Origin: Arthrobacter sp. B2a2-09
Lineage (GTDB): Bacteria; Actinomycetota; Actinomycetes; Actinomycetales; Micrococcaceae
Direction: 5' to 3'
DNA: 64,000 bases
Assembly (NCBI RefSeq): GCF_027587375.1
Contig: NZ_JAMXIC010000016.1
Span: 58,091-122,090 of the forward strand
Below the pieces are notes generated by a model that ran no database searches, had not been told where the DNA came from, and saw only the letters and a program-made list of their open reading frames with translations. Made by a program: the position numbers and the translations under genes. Shown here piece after piece: positions 1 to 8,110 of this stretch (positions are counted from its first letter, which is position 1; each line of letters opens with the position of its first letter).

Positions 1-374
1 AGACCACCTTCACGTGCGCCGTCAGCGACGGCGGCGATGCGGCCGTGGTACTTGTTACCACCGCGGTCGAAGACAACAGCTTCGATGCCTGCAGCCTTGG
101 CACGCCCGGCAACGAGCTCGCCGACGCGCTTGGCCTTGGCAGTCTTGTCGCCGTCGAATGCACGAAGGTCAGCTTCCAAAGTGGAAGCGTAAGCCACGGT
201 TACACCCTTGCTGTCATCGACAACCTGGACGAAGATGTGGCGTGCGGAGCGGTTGACGACCAGACGAGGACGAGCAGCCGTGCCGGTGATGCGCTTGCGG
301 ATACGAAGCTGGCGACGGCTGCGTGCAGCAGACTTGCTCTTGTTCGTACGCTTCTTGTTAATTGCGATGGCCAT
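1..374 (-). CDS. rplR: 50S ribosomal protein L18, 3' end cut by window edge
   Basis: L18 binds 5S rRNA in the large-subunit central protuberance. Translation from the ATG at 372-374 gives 124 complete codons. The basic N-terminus (MAIAINKKRTNKSKSAARSR) and the typical C-terminal part with FDRGGNKYHGRIAA then GAREGG are both present. The frame is still open at base 1, within a few codons of the usual L18 end, so only the last residues and the stop are missing. It lies 3 bases downstream of rplF in the same direction, which is the normal spc order. Identity is certain; only the end is unseen. Confidence 0.96.
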   Translation of the reverse strand, partial: MAIAINKKRTNKSKSAARSRRQLRIRKRITGTAARPRLVVNRSARHIFVQVVDDSKGVTVAYASTLEADLRAFDGDKTAKAKRVGELVAGRAKAAGIEAVVFDRGGNKYHGRIAAVADGAREGG

Positions 375-377
375 GGT

Positions 378-914
378 TTACTTACCAGCCTTTCCGACCT
401 TGCGGCGGATAACTTCGCCGGCGTAACGGACACCCTTGCCCTTGTAGGGGTCGGGCTTGCGCAGCTTGCGAATGTTGGCAGCAACCTCGCCGACCTGCTG
501 CTTGGAGATACCAGCGACGGAGAGCTTGGTCGGCCCCTCCACCGTGAAGGTGATGCCTTCCGGAGCGGAGACATTGACCGGGTGGCTGAAGCCGAGAGCG
601 AACTCAAGGTCAGAACCCTTGGCCTGAACGCGGTAACCGGTACCAACGATTTCAAGCTTCTTTTCGTAGCCCTTGGTGACGCCCTCGATCATGTTGGCGA
701 TCAGGGTGCGGGTCAGGCCGTGCAGGGAACGCGAAGCGCGCTCGTCGTTCGGGCGGGTGACAGTCAAGGTGCTCTCGTCCAGGGTGACCTCGATCGGGCT
801 GGCTACAGTGTGGCTCAGCTCGCCTTTGGTGCCCTTGACGTTGATGACAGAGCCATCAACCTTAACTTCAACGCCGGCAGGAACGGTGATGGGGAGACGT
901 CCAATACGTGACAT
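378..914 (-). CDS. rplF: 50S ribosomal protein L6
   Basis: L6 is a two-domain 23S rRNA-binding protein near the factor-binding site. The 178-residue product has the normal length and starts MSRIGRLPITVPAGV from an ATG. The C-terminal half carries the conserved RKPDPYKGKGVRYAGE motif (about 152-167). The gene sits between rpsH and rplR in standard spc order with gaps of 18 and 3 bases, so it is co-transcribed with them. Nothing unusual was seen. Confidence 0.98.
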   Translation of the reverse strand: MSRIGRLPITVPAGVEVKVDGSVINVKGTKGELSHTVASPIEVTLDESTLTVTRPNDERASRSLHGLTRTLIANMIEGVTKGYEKKLEIVGTGYRVQAKGSDLEFALGFSHPVNVSAPEGITFTVEGPTKLSVAGISKQQVGEVAANIRKLRKPDPYKGKGVRYAGEVIRRKVGKAGK

Positions 915-932
915 TATTCTCTTCCTTTCCCG

Positions 933-1331
933 TTACCAGACGTACGCGAGGACTTCGCCGCCCACGCCCTTCTTGCCGGCCTGCTTGTCAGTCAGGAGGC
1001 CGGAAGAGGTGGACAGGATTGCGATACCCAGGCCACCCAGCACGTGAGGCAGGTTGGTGGACTTCGCGTAAACGCGGAGACCAGGCTTGGAAATGCGGCG
1101 GACACCAGCGATCGAACGCTCGCGGTTCGGACCGAACTTGAGGTCGATGGTCAGCTTCTTGCCGACTTCGGCTTCCTCTTCCTTCCAGGCAGCAATGTAG
1201 CCTTCTGCCTTCAGGATGTCGGCAACGCGTGCCTTGAGCTTGCTGTACGGCATGGTCACGGTGTCGTGGTATGCCGAGTTGGCGTTGCGCAGACGCGTAA
1301 GCATGTCTGCGACAGGATCTGTCATAGTCAT
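933..1331 (-). CDS. rpsH: 30S ribosomal protein S8
   Basis: S8 binds helix 21 of 16S rRNA and in enterobacteria is the autoregulator of the spc operon. The 132-residue product begins MTMTDPVADMLTRLRNAN and ends with the conserved GGLGIAILSTSSGLLTDKQA region. Two ATGs two codons apart (1331 and 1325) could both start it; the first is used here. There is no separate rpsN between rplE and rpsH, although many bacteria have one there. The 77-base gap to rplE holds no gene. Confidence 0.97.
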   Translation of the reverse strand: MTMTDPVADMLTRLRNANSAYHDTVTMPYSKLKARVADILKAEGYIAAWKEEEAEVGKKLTIDLKFGPNRERSIAGVRRISKPGLRVYAKSTNLPHVLGGLGIAILSTSSGLLTDKQAGKKGVGGEVLAYVW

Positions 1332-1408
1332 TTGGGCTCTTGCCCTTCCTCGTAATGGTTTCCGCGTTGGCCGATCAAGCAGCCGCGGCCGGACCTACTA
1401 CGTAGTTA

Positions 1409-1996
1409 TTAGTCTTCGGATTTGAACGGGAAGCCAAGTGCCTTGAGCAGCGCACGGCCTTCGTCATCGGTCTTTGCAGTGGTGACAACCGTGATGTCCA
1501 TACCGCGAACGCGGTCGATGGAGTCCTGGTCGATTTCGTGGAACATAACCTGCTCGGTCAGACCGAAGGTGTAGTTGCCGTTGCCGTCGAACTGCTTGCC
1601 GTTGAGGCCGCGGAAGTCGCGGATACGGGGCAGGGCGAGGGAAACGAGGCGGTCCACGAATTCCCACATACGGTCCCCACGCAGAGTTGCGTGTGCACCG
1701 ATGGGCATGCCTTCGCGCAGCTTGAACTGTGCGATGGACTTGCGGGCCTTGGTTACCTGCGGCTTCTGGCCGGTGATCAGGGTGAGGTCGCGGACAGCGC
1801 CGTCGATCAGCTTGGAGTCCTTAGCGGCATCTCCAACACCCATGTTCACAACAACCTTCACCAGGCGGGGAACCTGGTTCACGTTCTCGTACTTGAATTC
1901 CTCAACCAGGGTCTGCTTGATGGAATCGGCGTACTTCGTCTTCAGACGCGGAACGATCTTCGTCACTGCGGCGGTCTCAGACAGTGTTTCGCTCAT
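1409..1996 (-). CDS. rplE: 50S ribosomal protein L5
   Basis: L5 joins 5S rRNA to the large subunit. The product is 195 residues, with a short extra N-terminus (MSETLSETAAVTKIV) before the family core at PRLKTKYADSIKQTL. The conserved MGVGDAAKDSK and TLRGDRMWEFVDRL motifs are present, and the C-terminal MDITVVTTAKTDDEGRALL is typical. Its ATG overlaps the rplX stop in a TGATG arrangement (1994-1998), which implies translational coupling. Confidence 0.98.
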   Translation of the reverse strand: MSETLSETAAVTKIVPRLKTKYADSIKQTLVEEFKYENVNQVPRLVKVVVNMGVGDAAKDSKLIDGAVRDLTLITGQKPQVTKARKSIAQFKLREGMPIGAHATLRGDRMWEFVDRLVSLALPRIRDFRGLNGKQFDGNGNYTFGLTEQVMFHEIDQDSIDRVRGMDITVVTTAKTDDEGRALLKALGFPFKSED

Positions 1997-2355
1997 CAGA
2001 TGTCCTTCCCGGATGCCTTGGACACGCGGACACGGACGGTCTTGGAGACGCCGTCCTTCTCAACGGTCTCGAGACGGAAACCAACGCGGGTCGGCTTCTT
2101 GGTCGAGGGGTCAACAAGAGCAACGTTGGAGACGTGGATCGGGGCCTCAACGACCTCGATGCCACCGGTCTTGGTGCCGCGCTGCGACTGACCGACCTTG
2201 GTGTGCTTGGTGACTCGGTTGATGCCTTCTACGAGAAGGCGGTTGGCCTCCGGGTAAACGCGCAAAACCTTGCCCTGCTTGCCGCGGTCGCCGCCGCGCT
2301 CCTGCTTGGCTCCGGTGATGACCTGAACGAGGTCACCCTTCTTGATTTTAGCCAT
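1996..2355 (-). CDS. rplX: 50S ribosomal protein L24
   Basis: L24 is an assembly initiator that binds 23S rRNA domain I. The 119-residue product starts MAKIKKGDLVQVITGAKQ and contains the KOW-type core (about 3-40) followed by KHTKVGQSQRGTKTGGI. It lies 3 bases after rplN and overlaps rplE by one base, so it is part of the tightly packed spc group. Length and order are normal for actinobacteria. Confidence 0.98.
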   Translation of the reverse strand: MAKIKKGDLVQVITGAKQERGGDRGKQGKVLRVYPEANRLLVEGINRVTKHTKVGQSQRGTKTGGIEVVEAPIHVSNVALVDPSTKKPTRVGFRLETVEKDGVSKTVRVRVSKASGKDI

Positions 2356-2358
2356 GGA

Positions 2359-2727
2359 CTAAAGCACCTCCGGGGCCAGGGAGACGATCTTCATGAACTT
2401 CTTGTCACGGAGCTCACGACCAACCGGGCCGAAGATACGGGTACCGCGGGGGTCGCCGTCGTTCTTCAGAATCACAGCTGCGTTCTCGTCAAACTTGATG
2501 TAGGAACCATCCGCACGGCGGCGTTCCTTCTTGGTACGAACGATGACAGCCTTGACGACGTCACCCTTCTTTACGTTGCCGCCCGGGATAGCGTCCTTGA
2601 CGGTTGCGACAATGACGTCGCCAATGCCTGCGTAGCGACGGCCGGATCCACCGAGAACGCGAATGGTAAGGATTTCCTTAGCACCCGTGTTGTCGGCGAC
2701 CTTCAGTCGCGACTCCTGCTGAATCAA
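2359..2727 (-). CDS. rplN: 50S ribosomal protein L14 (TTG start)
   Basis: L14 binds 23S rRNA and contacts the 16S rRNA at a subunit bridge. The 122-residue product (MIQQESRLKVADNTGAKEIL at the start) has the family's usual length. The start codon is TTG at 2725-2727, with AAGGAG six bases before it; no ATG is available at the conserved N-terminus. A gap of 347 bases separates it from rpsQ, and the rpsQ side contains a strong hairpin. rplN therefore probably begins a separate spc transcription unit instead of being read through from the S10 cluster. Confidence 0.97.
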   Translation of the reverse strand: MIQQESRLKVADNTGAKEILTIRVLGGSGRRYAGIGDVIVATVKDAIPGGNVKKGDVVKAVIVRTKKERRRADGSYIKFDENAAVILKNDGDPRGTRIFGPVGRELRDKKFMKIVSLAPEVL

Positions 2728-3074
2728 TTTTTACTCCTTGCGTCGCGCCGGTTCTCAGACCGAAATGGAGCATACGGAATGAGCCTTGCGGAACGGTTGA
2801 TCGGGGTGTCTCTTGACCTGCCTGGATTTTGCCAGTGCAGGCCTAAACTCCCGTGCCGCCAGCATCAGCTTCCCTTGCGGAAATAACTGCGCGGGGCAGT
2901 ATGCCGCGGCACGATTGTTTACGAGGTGGTTGTTGACGCACAACTGGCGCCATACAAACTCAATATCCTAGCACGTTTTGCGCTACGGACCGAAACGCGG
3001 GAAGGCCCGCATTCCTTTCGGAATGCGGGCCTTCCCACCAATCCATATCGCTGCCGGACAAAGCCGGCGCGGGA
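2728..3074. other. rpsQ-rplN intergenic region, probable spc promoter region
   Basis: No gene is supported here. The region contains the hairpin at 2999-3036 and then about 270 bases leading to rplN. On the minus strand a weak promoter-like pair can be drawn: TTTCGG at 2990-2995 and TAGGAT at 2965-2970 with a 19-base spacer, placed just after the hairpin. This is suggestive only. A 62-codon minus-strand reading frame (2755-2943) has no ribosome-binding site or family resemblance and was not accepted. Confidence 0.5.
2999..3036 (-). terminator. Hairpin after rpsQ
   Basis: A perfect 17-bp inverted repeat (2999-3015 with 3020-3036) with a 4-base TTTC loop begins about 39 bases past the rpsQ stop. 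It lacks a clear T-run, so it could be a terminator, a processing site or a stabilising hairpin. It separates the S10 cluster from rplN. Confidence 0.7.
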
Positions 3075-3374
3075 CTACTTAGCCTTTTCGAGGATCTCGA
3101 CCAGGCGCCACCGCTTTGTAGCGGACAGCGGGCGGGTCTCAGAGATCAGAACGAGGTCGCCGATGCCGGCGGTGTTCTGCTCGTCGTGAGCCTTGATCTT
3201 CGAGGTGCGGCGAATGACCTTGCCGTACAGAGCGTGCTTCACGCGGTCTTCAACCTGAACAACGATGGTCTTTTCCATCTTGTCAGAGACAACGTAGCCG
3301 CGACGCGTCTTACGGTAACCGCGCTGTTCAGCGCTGGCTGCTGCTTCCGTCACAGTTTCCTTCTGTTCGCTCAC
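3075..3374 (-). CDS. rpsQ: 30S ribosomal protein S17 (GTG start)
   Basis: S17 is a primary 16S rRNA-binding protein of the OB-fold type. The 99-residue product has a short acidic N-terminal extension (MSEQKETVTEAAASAEQ) and then the family core beginning RKTRRGYVVSDKMEKTIVVQ, with the conserved ISETRPLSATKRWRLVEI near the C-terminus. The GTG start overlaps the rpmC stop by four bases (3371-3374), so it is translationally coupled to rpmC. It is the last gene of the S10 cluster here and is followed by a hairpin. Confidence 0.97.
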   Translation of the reverse strand: MSEQKETVTEAAASAEQRGYRKTRRGYVVSDKMEKTIVVQVEDRVKHALYGKVIRRTSKIKAHDEQNTAGIGDLVLISETRPLSATKRWRLVEILEKAK

Positions 3375-3694
3375 TTGGCGTCCTCTCCAGCCTCGGCTTC
3401 GGCCTTTTCAGCCTTGGCTTCTGCCTTCTTGGACTTCTTTTCTTCCTTGGCTTCCACAACCGGTGCGGCAACCTCGGCACGAATGCCCAGCTCGCGCTCA
3501 CGGAGAACGGTGTAGATACGTGCGATGTCCTTCTTTACCGCGCGCAGACGACCGTGGTTCTCCAGCTGACCGGTGGCGGACTGGAAACGCAGGTTGAACA
3601 GCTCTTCCTTGGCCTTGCGGAGTTCTTCAACGAGTCGCTCGTTGTCGAAACCGTCCAGCTGTGCGGATGCAAGTTCCTTGGATCCTACTGCCAT
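3371..3694 (-). CDS. rpmC: 50S ribosomal protein L29 with long charged tail
   Basis: L29 sits at the polypeptide exit tunnel near the trigger-factor and SRP docking site. Residues about 1-75 are a normal L29, including LVEELRKAKEELFNLRFQSATGQLEN. The last 30 or so residues form an Ala/Glu/Lys-rich tail, giving 107 residues against roughly 60-85 for most L29 proteins. Such tails occur in actinobacterial L29 proteins, and this one is low-complexity and likely disordered. The stop overlaps the rpsQ GTG. Confidence 0.96.
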   Translation of the reverse strand: MAVGSKELASAQLDGFDNERLVEELRKAKEELFNLRFQSATGQLENHGRLRAVKKDIARIYTVLRERELGIRAEVAAPVVEAKEEKKSKKAEAKAEKAEAEAGEDAK

Positions 3695-3696
3695 TT

Positions 3697-4113
3697 CTAT
3701 TCACCACCTTCGCGACGCAGAATGCGTGCCTTCAACGGGAGCTTGTGGATTGCCAGGCGCAGTGCCTCGCGAGCAACCGATTCTTCGACGCCGGCGATCT
3801 CGAAGAGAACCCGGCCCGGCTTGACGTTTGCGACCCACCATTCCGGAGAACCCTTACCGGAACCCATGCGGGTTTCGGCTGGCTTCTTCGTCAGCGGACG
3901 GTCCGGATAGATGTTGATCCAGACCTTGCCGCCACGCTTGATGTGGCGGGTCATCGCGATACGGGCAGACTCGATCTGACGGTTCGTGACGTAAGCCGGG
4001 CTCAGCGCCTGGATGCCGTACTCACCGAAAGTGACCTTGGTGCCGCCCGTTGCAGCGCCGGAACGACCCGGGTGGTGCTGCTTACGGTGCTTGACTCGAC
4101 GTGGGATAAGCAT
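3697..4113 (-). CDS. rplP: 50S ribosomal protein L16
   Basis: L16 helps organise the tRNA-binding sites at the peptidyl-transferase centre. The 138-residue product begins MLIPRRVKHRKQHHPGRSG, and the conserved GGKVWINIYPDRPLTKKPAETRMGSGKG core is present. It directly abuts rpsC (the rpsC stop ends at the base before this ATG) and lies two bases from rpmC. Length and position are standard. Confidence 0.98.
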   Translation of the reverse strand: MLIPRRVKHRKQHHPGRSGAATGGTKVTFGEYGIQALSPAYVTNRQIESARIAMTRHIKRGGKVWINIYPDRPLTKKPAETRMGSGKGSPEWWVANVKPGRVLFEIAGVEESVAREALRLAIHKLPLKARILRREGGE

Positions 4114-4950
4114 TTAAGCCTGTCCTCCTTCTGCCGCGGGAGCAGCAGCTTCAGCTGCCGGAGCCTCTGCAGCAACAGGTGCTGCGTCAGCTGCCGGACG
4201 GTCGGTACGACGACGGCGGTCACCACGGTCGGCGCCACCCGGGCGGCCCGGGCGGTCGCTGGGACCGCGGCCGCGGGACGGAGCAGCAGCTGCCTGCTGA
4301 GCCAGTTCCTTGGCCGTGACGTCGCCCTTGTAGATCCAGACCTTCACGCCGATGCGGCCGAAGGTGGTCTTGGCCTCGTAGAAGCCGTAGTCGATGTTCG
4401 CACGCAGGGTGTGCAGGGGCACACGGCCTTCGCGGTAGAACTCCGAGCGGGACATTTCTGCGCCACCCAGTCGACCGGAGCAAGCAATACGGATACCCTT
4501 GGCACCCGCACGCTGTGCGGACTGCATGGCCTTCTTCATCGCACGGCGGAAAGCCACGCGGGAAGTCAGCTGCTCAGCAACGCCCTGGGCAACAAGCTGG
4601 GCTTCCATCTCGGGGTTCTTGACCTCGAGGATGTTCAGCTGAACCTGCTTGCCGGTGAGCTTTTCGAGCTCGCCGCGAATGCGGTCCGCCTCTGCGCCGC
4701 GGCGGCCGATGACGATGCCCGGGCGAGCCGTGTGGATGTCCACGCGGACACGGTCACGGGTGCGCTCGATTTCGACCTTAGCGATACCAGCCCGCTCCAT
4801 GCCCGTGGACATGAGCTGACGGATGCGGATGTCTTCGCGAACGAAGTCCTTGTACCGCTGGCCGGCCTTGGTGCTGTCAGCAAACCAGTGCGATACGTGA
4901 TCGGTGGTGATGCCGAGTCGGAACCCGTGCGGGTTTACTTTCTGTCCCAC
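4114..4950 (-). CDS. rpsC: 30S ribosomal protein S3
   Basis: S3 lines the mRNA entry channel. The product is 278 residues, from MGQKVNPHGFRLGI (GTG start), through a KH domain with VIGRRGAEADRIRGEL (about 76-91), to the conserved GSGRLGGAEMSR-like motif (here CSGRLGGAEMSRSEF, about 158-172). After about residue 210 comes an actinobacterial tail rich in Arg/Gly and then Ala/Glu. The GTG follows the rplV stop directly (TAAGTG), so the two are coupled. Confidence 0.98.
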   Translation of the reverse strand: MGQKVNPHGFRLGITTDHVSHWFADSTKAGQRYKDFVREDIRIRQLMSTGMERAGIAKVEIERTRDRVRVDIHTARPGIVIGRRGAEADRIRGELEKLTGKQVQLNILEVKNPEMEAQLVAQGVAEQLTSRVAFRRAMKKAMQSAQRAGAKGIRIACSGRLGGAEMSRSEFYREGRVPLHTLRANIDYGFYEAKTTFGRIGVKVWIYKGDVTAKELAQQAAAAPSRGRGPSDRPGRPGGADRGDRRRRTDRPAADAAPVAAEAPAAEAAAPAAEGGQA

Positions 4951-5316
4951 TTAGCGAGCCTCCTCTTTCTCCGGGGTAGCGACTACCACGGTGATGTGGC
5001 TCGTGCGCTTCTTGATCTGAAATGCGCGACCCTGAGCACGCGGCTGGAACCGCTTCATGGTCGGGCCTTCATCAACAAACGCTTCGCTGATGTAGAGGTC
5101 TCCTTCGTCAAAGGCAACGCCATCGCGGTCCGCGAGGACCCGTGCGTTTGCCATTGCCGACTGAACTACCTTGAAAACCGGCTCCGAAGCTGCCTGTTCG
5201 GCGAACTTCAGAATTGCCAGAGCCTCATTCGCTTGCTTACCACGAACAAGGTTGACGACGCGCCGGGCCTTCATAGGCGTTACGCGGATGTGACGCGCAA
5301 TTGCCTTGGCTTCCAT
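4951..5316 (-). CDS. rplV: 50S ribosomal protein L22
   Basis: L22 lines the exit tunnel and reaches the macrolide-binding neighbourhood. The 121-residue product starts MEAKAIARHIRVTPMKARRVV. The C-terminal beta-hairpin region (TMKRFQPRAQGRAFQIKKRT, about 90-109) has the normal sequence, with no insertion of the macrolide-resistance type. The gene lies between rpsS and rpsC in standard order. Confidence 0.98.
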   Translation of the reverse strand: MEAKAIARHIRVTPMKARRVVNLVRGKQANEALAILKFAEQAASEPVFKVVQSAMANARVLADRDGVAFDEGDLYISEAFVDEGPTMKRFQPRAQGRAFQIKKRTSHITVVVATPEKEEAR

Positions 5317-5354
5317 TGCTTTCCTTCTCTCGTCTTTGACGTAAGTGCAGGCGC

Positions 5355-5636
5355 CTAGCGGCGCTTGCCCTTACGGTCGTCCTTGACATGGCCGCGGAAT
5401 GTCCGCGTGGGAGCGAATTCGCCGAGCTTGTGCCCGACCATCGACTCGGTGACAAACACCGGAATGTGCTTGCGTCCGTCGTGCACGGCGATCGTGTGGC
5501 CGAGCATGTCGGGGACGATCATCGAACGGCGGGACCAGGTCTTGATGACGTTCTTGGTGCCCTTTTCGTTTTCCCTGGCGACCTTCACAAAGAGGTGCTG
5601 GTCTACGAAAGGACCTTTTTTCAGGCTGCGTGGCAT
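5355..5636 (-). CDS. rpsS: 30S ribosomal protein S19
   Basis: S19 forms a complex with S13 in the 30S head. The 93-residue product (MPRSLKKGPFVDQHLFVKV at the start) has the conserved family length and the HDGRKHIPVFVTESMVGHKLGEFAPTR core. It lies 12 bases after rplB and 38 bases before rplV. No unusual feature was seen. Confidence 0.98.
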   Translation of the reverse strand: MPRSLKKGPFVDQHLFVKVARENEKGTKNVIKTWSRRSMIVPDMLGHTIAVHDGRKHIPVFVTESMVGHKLGEFAPTRTFRGHVKDDRKGKRR

Positions 5637-5648
5637 GTGTCCAGGCTC

Positions 5649-6488
5649 CTATCGCTTGTTCTTGCCAGTACGGCGGCGACGAACAATAAGCTTGTCGCTC
5701 TCTTTGTTGGGGCGGCGGGTGCGGCCTTCACGCTTACCGTTCGGGTTGACCGGGTGACGTCCACCGGAAGTCTTACCTTCACCACCACCGTGCGGGTGAT
5801 CGACCGGGTTCATGGCGACACCACGGACGGTCGGGCGAACGCCCTTCCAGCGCATACGGCCGGCCTTACCCCAGTTGATGTTCGACTGCTCGGCGTTGCC
5901 GACCTCGCCGACGGTTGCGCGGCAGCGCACGTCAACGTTGCGGATTTCACCGGAGGGCAGACGCAGCTGGGCGAAACGGCCTTCCTTGGCGACGAGCTGA
6001 ACCGAAGCACCTGCGGAACGGGCCATCTTGGCGCCGCCACCCGGACGCAGTTCAACTGCGTGGATGGTGGTACCAACCGGGATGTTGCGCAACGGCAGGT
6101 TGTTGCCCGGCTTGATGTCAGCGTCGGGGCCAGCCTCGACGAAGTCACCCTGGGACAGCTTGTTCGGGGCGATGATGTAACGCTTGGTGCCATCAACGTA
6201 GTGCAGGAGGGCGATGCGAGCCGTGCGGTTCGGATCGTACTCGATTTCGGCAACGCGGGCGTTGACGCCGTCCTTGTCGTGACGACGGAAGTCGATCAGA
6301 CGGTACTGGCGCTTGTGGCCACCACCCTTGTGACGGGTGGTGATCTTACCGGTGTTGTTACGGCCGCCAGTCTTGTGCAGCGGACGCAGCAACGACTTTT
6401 CCGGAGTCGATCGCGTGATTTCGGAGAAGTCGGCTACGCTCGAGCCGCGACGGCCCGGGGTAGTCGGCTTGTATTTACGGATTCCCAT
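5649..6488 (-). CDS. rplB: 50S ribosomal protein L2
   Basis: L2 is needed for subunit joining and peptidyl-transferase activity. The 279-residue product begins MGIRKYKPTTPGRRGSSV. The conserved C-terminal GVAMNPVDHPHGGGEGKTSGGRHPV region contains the key His in HPHGGGEG. The N-terminal RNA-binding domain and the translation-protein SH3-like domain are complete. Confidence 0.99.
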   Translation of the reverse strand: MGIRKYKPTTPGRRGSSVADFSEITRSTPEKSLLRPLHKTGGRNNTGKITTRHKGGGHKRQYRLIDFRRHDKDGVNARVAEIEYDPNRTARIALLHYVDGTKRYIIAPNKLSQGDFVEAGPDADIKPGNNLPLRNIPVGTTIHAVELRPGGGAKMARSAGASVQLVAKEGRFAQLRLPSGEIRNVDVRCRATVGEVGNAEQSNINWGKAGRMRWKGVRPTVRGVAMNPVDHPHGGGEGKTSGGRHPVNPNGKREGRTRRPNKESDKLIVRRRRTGKNKR

Positions 6489-6517
6489 AATTCATTTCCT
6501 CGTTAAAGTGGTCTCCG

Positions 6518-6823
6518 CTACGCGAGCGGACCGCCGAAGATGTCGATTGTGCCTTCTTTGAGGGTGACAATTGCACGCTTGGTGCTCTTGCGCTGTCCCC
6601 AGCCGAATTTGGTGCGCTTGCGCTTACCGGCACGGTTGATGGTGTTGATCGATTCGACCTTGACGGAGAAAATCTTCTCCACGGCCAGCTTGATCTCGGT
6701 CTTGTTCGAGCGGGGGTCCACCAGGAAGGTGTACTTGCCCTCGTCGATCAGGCCGTAGCTCTTTTCCGAAACGACGGGTGCAATGACGACGTCGCGCGGG
6801 TCTTTGATGGTGGCTGCACTCAC
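6518..6823 (-). CDS. rplW: 50S ribosomal protein L23 (GTG start)
   Basis: L23 is at the tunnel exit and docks trigger factor. The 101-residue product starts at a GTG (MSAATIKDPRDVVIAPVVSEKS) that overlaps the last bases of rplD, so rplD and rplW are coupled. The conserved C-terminal INRAGKRKRTKFGWGQRKSTK stretch is present. Order rplC-rplD-rplW-rplB is standard. Confidence 0.98.
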   Translation of the reverse strand: MSAATIKDPRDVVIAPVVSEKSYGLIDEGKYTFLVDPRSNKTEIKLAVEKIFSVKVESINTINRAGKRKRTKFGWGQRKSTKRAIVTLKEGTIDIFGGPLA

Positions 6824-7437
6824 TTGGCATCCTCCTCGTTCTTTGCCTTGTCAGCGATGAAAGCCTCGAACGCAGCCTTGGTGAAGACCACGTCGTCGGA
6901 AACCAGCACGTCGTAGGTGTTCAGCTGGTCTGCGTACAGAACGTGAACATCTGCGAGGTTGCGCACGGACAGTGCAGCAACGTCGTTGGCGCGCTCGATC
7001 ACAACGAGCAGGTTCTTACGCTCGGAGACTGCACGCAGCGAGGCCAGTGCTTCCTTGGAGGACGGCTTGGTGCCGGCGACCAGTTCAGCAACGACGTGGA
7101 TGCGGCCGTTACGGGCGCGGTCAGACAGGGCGCCACGCAGTGCGGCAGCCTTCATCTTCTTGGGGGTCCGCTGGCTGTAGTCACGCGGCGTCGGGCCGTG
7201 GACGATGCCACCACCGGTCATGTGAGGAGCACGGATGGAACCCTGACGGGCGCGGCCGGTGCCCTTCTGCTTGAACGGCTTGCGGCCTGCACCGGAAACT
7301 TCGGCGCGGGTCTTGGTCTTGTGGGTACCCTGGCGAGCAGCAGCGAGCTGTGCGACGACGACCTGGTGCAGCAGCGGCACGTTGGTCTGGACGTCGAAGA
7401 TCTCTGCAGGCAGGTCTACCTTGACAGTGCTAGTCAT
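6820..7437 (-). CDS. rplD: 50S ribosomal protein L4
   Basis: L4 lines the exit tunnel and, in enterobacteria, autoregulates the S10 operon. The 205-residue product shows the conserved loop KPFKQKGTGRARQGSIRAPH (about 53-72) and the motif HGPTPRDYSQRTPKKMK. It sits four bases after rplC and overlaps rplW by four bases. Whether L4 autoregulation exists in this organism cannot be told from the sequence. Confidence 0.98.
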   Translation of the reverse strand: MTSTVKVDLPAEIFDVQTNVPLLHQVVVAQLAAARQGTHKTKTRAEVSGAGRKPFKQKGTGRARQGSIRAPHMTGGGIVHGPTPRDYSQRTPKKMKAAALRGALSDRARNGRIHVVAELVAGTKPSSKEALASLRAVSERKNLLVVIERANDVAALSVRNLADVHVLYADQLNTYDVLVSDDVVFTKAAFEAFIADKAKNEEDAK

Positions 7438-7441
7438 CTAA

Positions 7442-8092
7442 CTAGGCTCCCTTCACGGCGGTGCGTACGAGGACGACCTGGCCGCGGGCACCGGGGACGG
7501 CACCCTTGATAAGGAGCAGCGACTTCTCGGCGTCAACAGCGTGAACCGTGAGGTTCAGCGTGGTGTGACGTTCTGCGCCCATGCGACCGGCCATTTTCAG
7601 ACCCTTGAAGACGCGGCTCGGGGTGGATGCGCCACCGATTGAACCGGGCTTGCGGTGGTTCTTGTGCGCACCGTGGGAGGCTCCAACACCGTGGAAGCCG
7701 TGACGCTTCATAACACCGGCGAAGCCCTTACCCTTGCTGGTGCCGACGACGTCGATCTTCTGACCGGCTTCGAAGAGCTCAACAGAAAGCTCCTGGCCCA
7801 GTTCGTAAGATGCGGCGTCTGCAGTGCGCAGTTCGACGACGTGGCGGCGAGGAGTTACGCCAGCCTTTTCAAAGTGACCAGCCAGCGGCTTGGTGACCTT
7901 GCGGGGATCGATCTGGCCGTAGCCGATCTGAACGGCGACATAGCCATCAGTCTCTGCGTTGCGCAGCTGGGTGATGACGTTGGAGTCAGCCTGGACGACA
8001 GTTACCGGGATGAGCTTGTTGTTCTCGTCCCAGACCTGGGTCATGCCGAGCTTCGTGCCCAGCAGGCCCTTTACGTTACGGGTTGCGGTCAT
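7442..8092 (-). CDS. rplC: 50S ribosomal protein L3
   Basis: L3 is an early assembly protein that reaches the peptidyl-transferase centre. The 216-residue product begins MTATRNVKGLLGTKLGMTQV. It includes GTSKGKGFAGVMKRHGFHGV and SHGAHKNHRKPGSIGG, the extension that approaches the active site. No change typical of pleuromutilin resistance was looked for beyond noting that the loop is intact. It lies 18 bases after rpsJ. Confidence 0.98.
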   Translation of the reverse strand: MTATRNVKGLLGTKLGMTQVWDENNKLIPVTVVQADSNVITQLRNAETDGYVAVQIGYGQIDPRKVTKPLAGHFEKAGVTPRRHVVELRTADAASYELGQELSVELFEAGQKIDVVGTSKGKGFAGVMKRHGFHGVGASHGAHKNHRKPGSIGGASTPSRVFKGLKMAGRMGAERHTTLNLTVHAVDAEKSLLLIKGAVPGARGQVVLVRTAVKGA

Positions 8093-8110
8093 AGTTTTCT
8101 CAGCACCTCC

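Noticed and set aside
2755..2943. A 62-codon minus-strand frame before rplN
   Set aside because: Starts at TTG, no ribosome-binding site, no recognisable family; the region is better explained as a promoter region.
3661..5358. A 565-codon plus-strand frame across rplP, rpsC and rplV
   Set aside because: It runs opposite several real ribosomal genes and shows no protein-like pattern.
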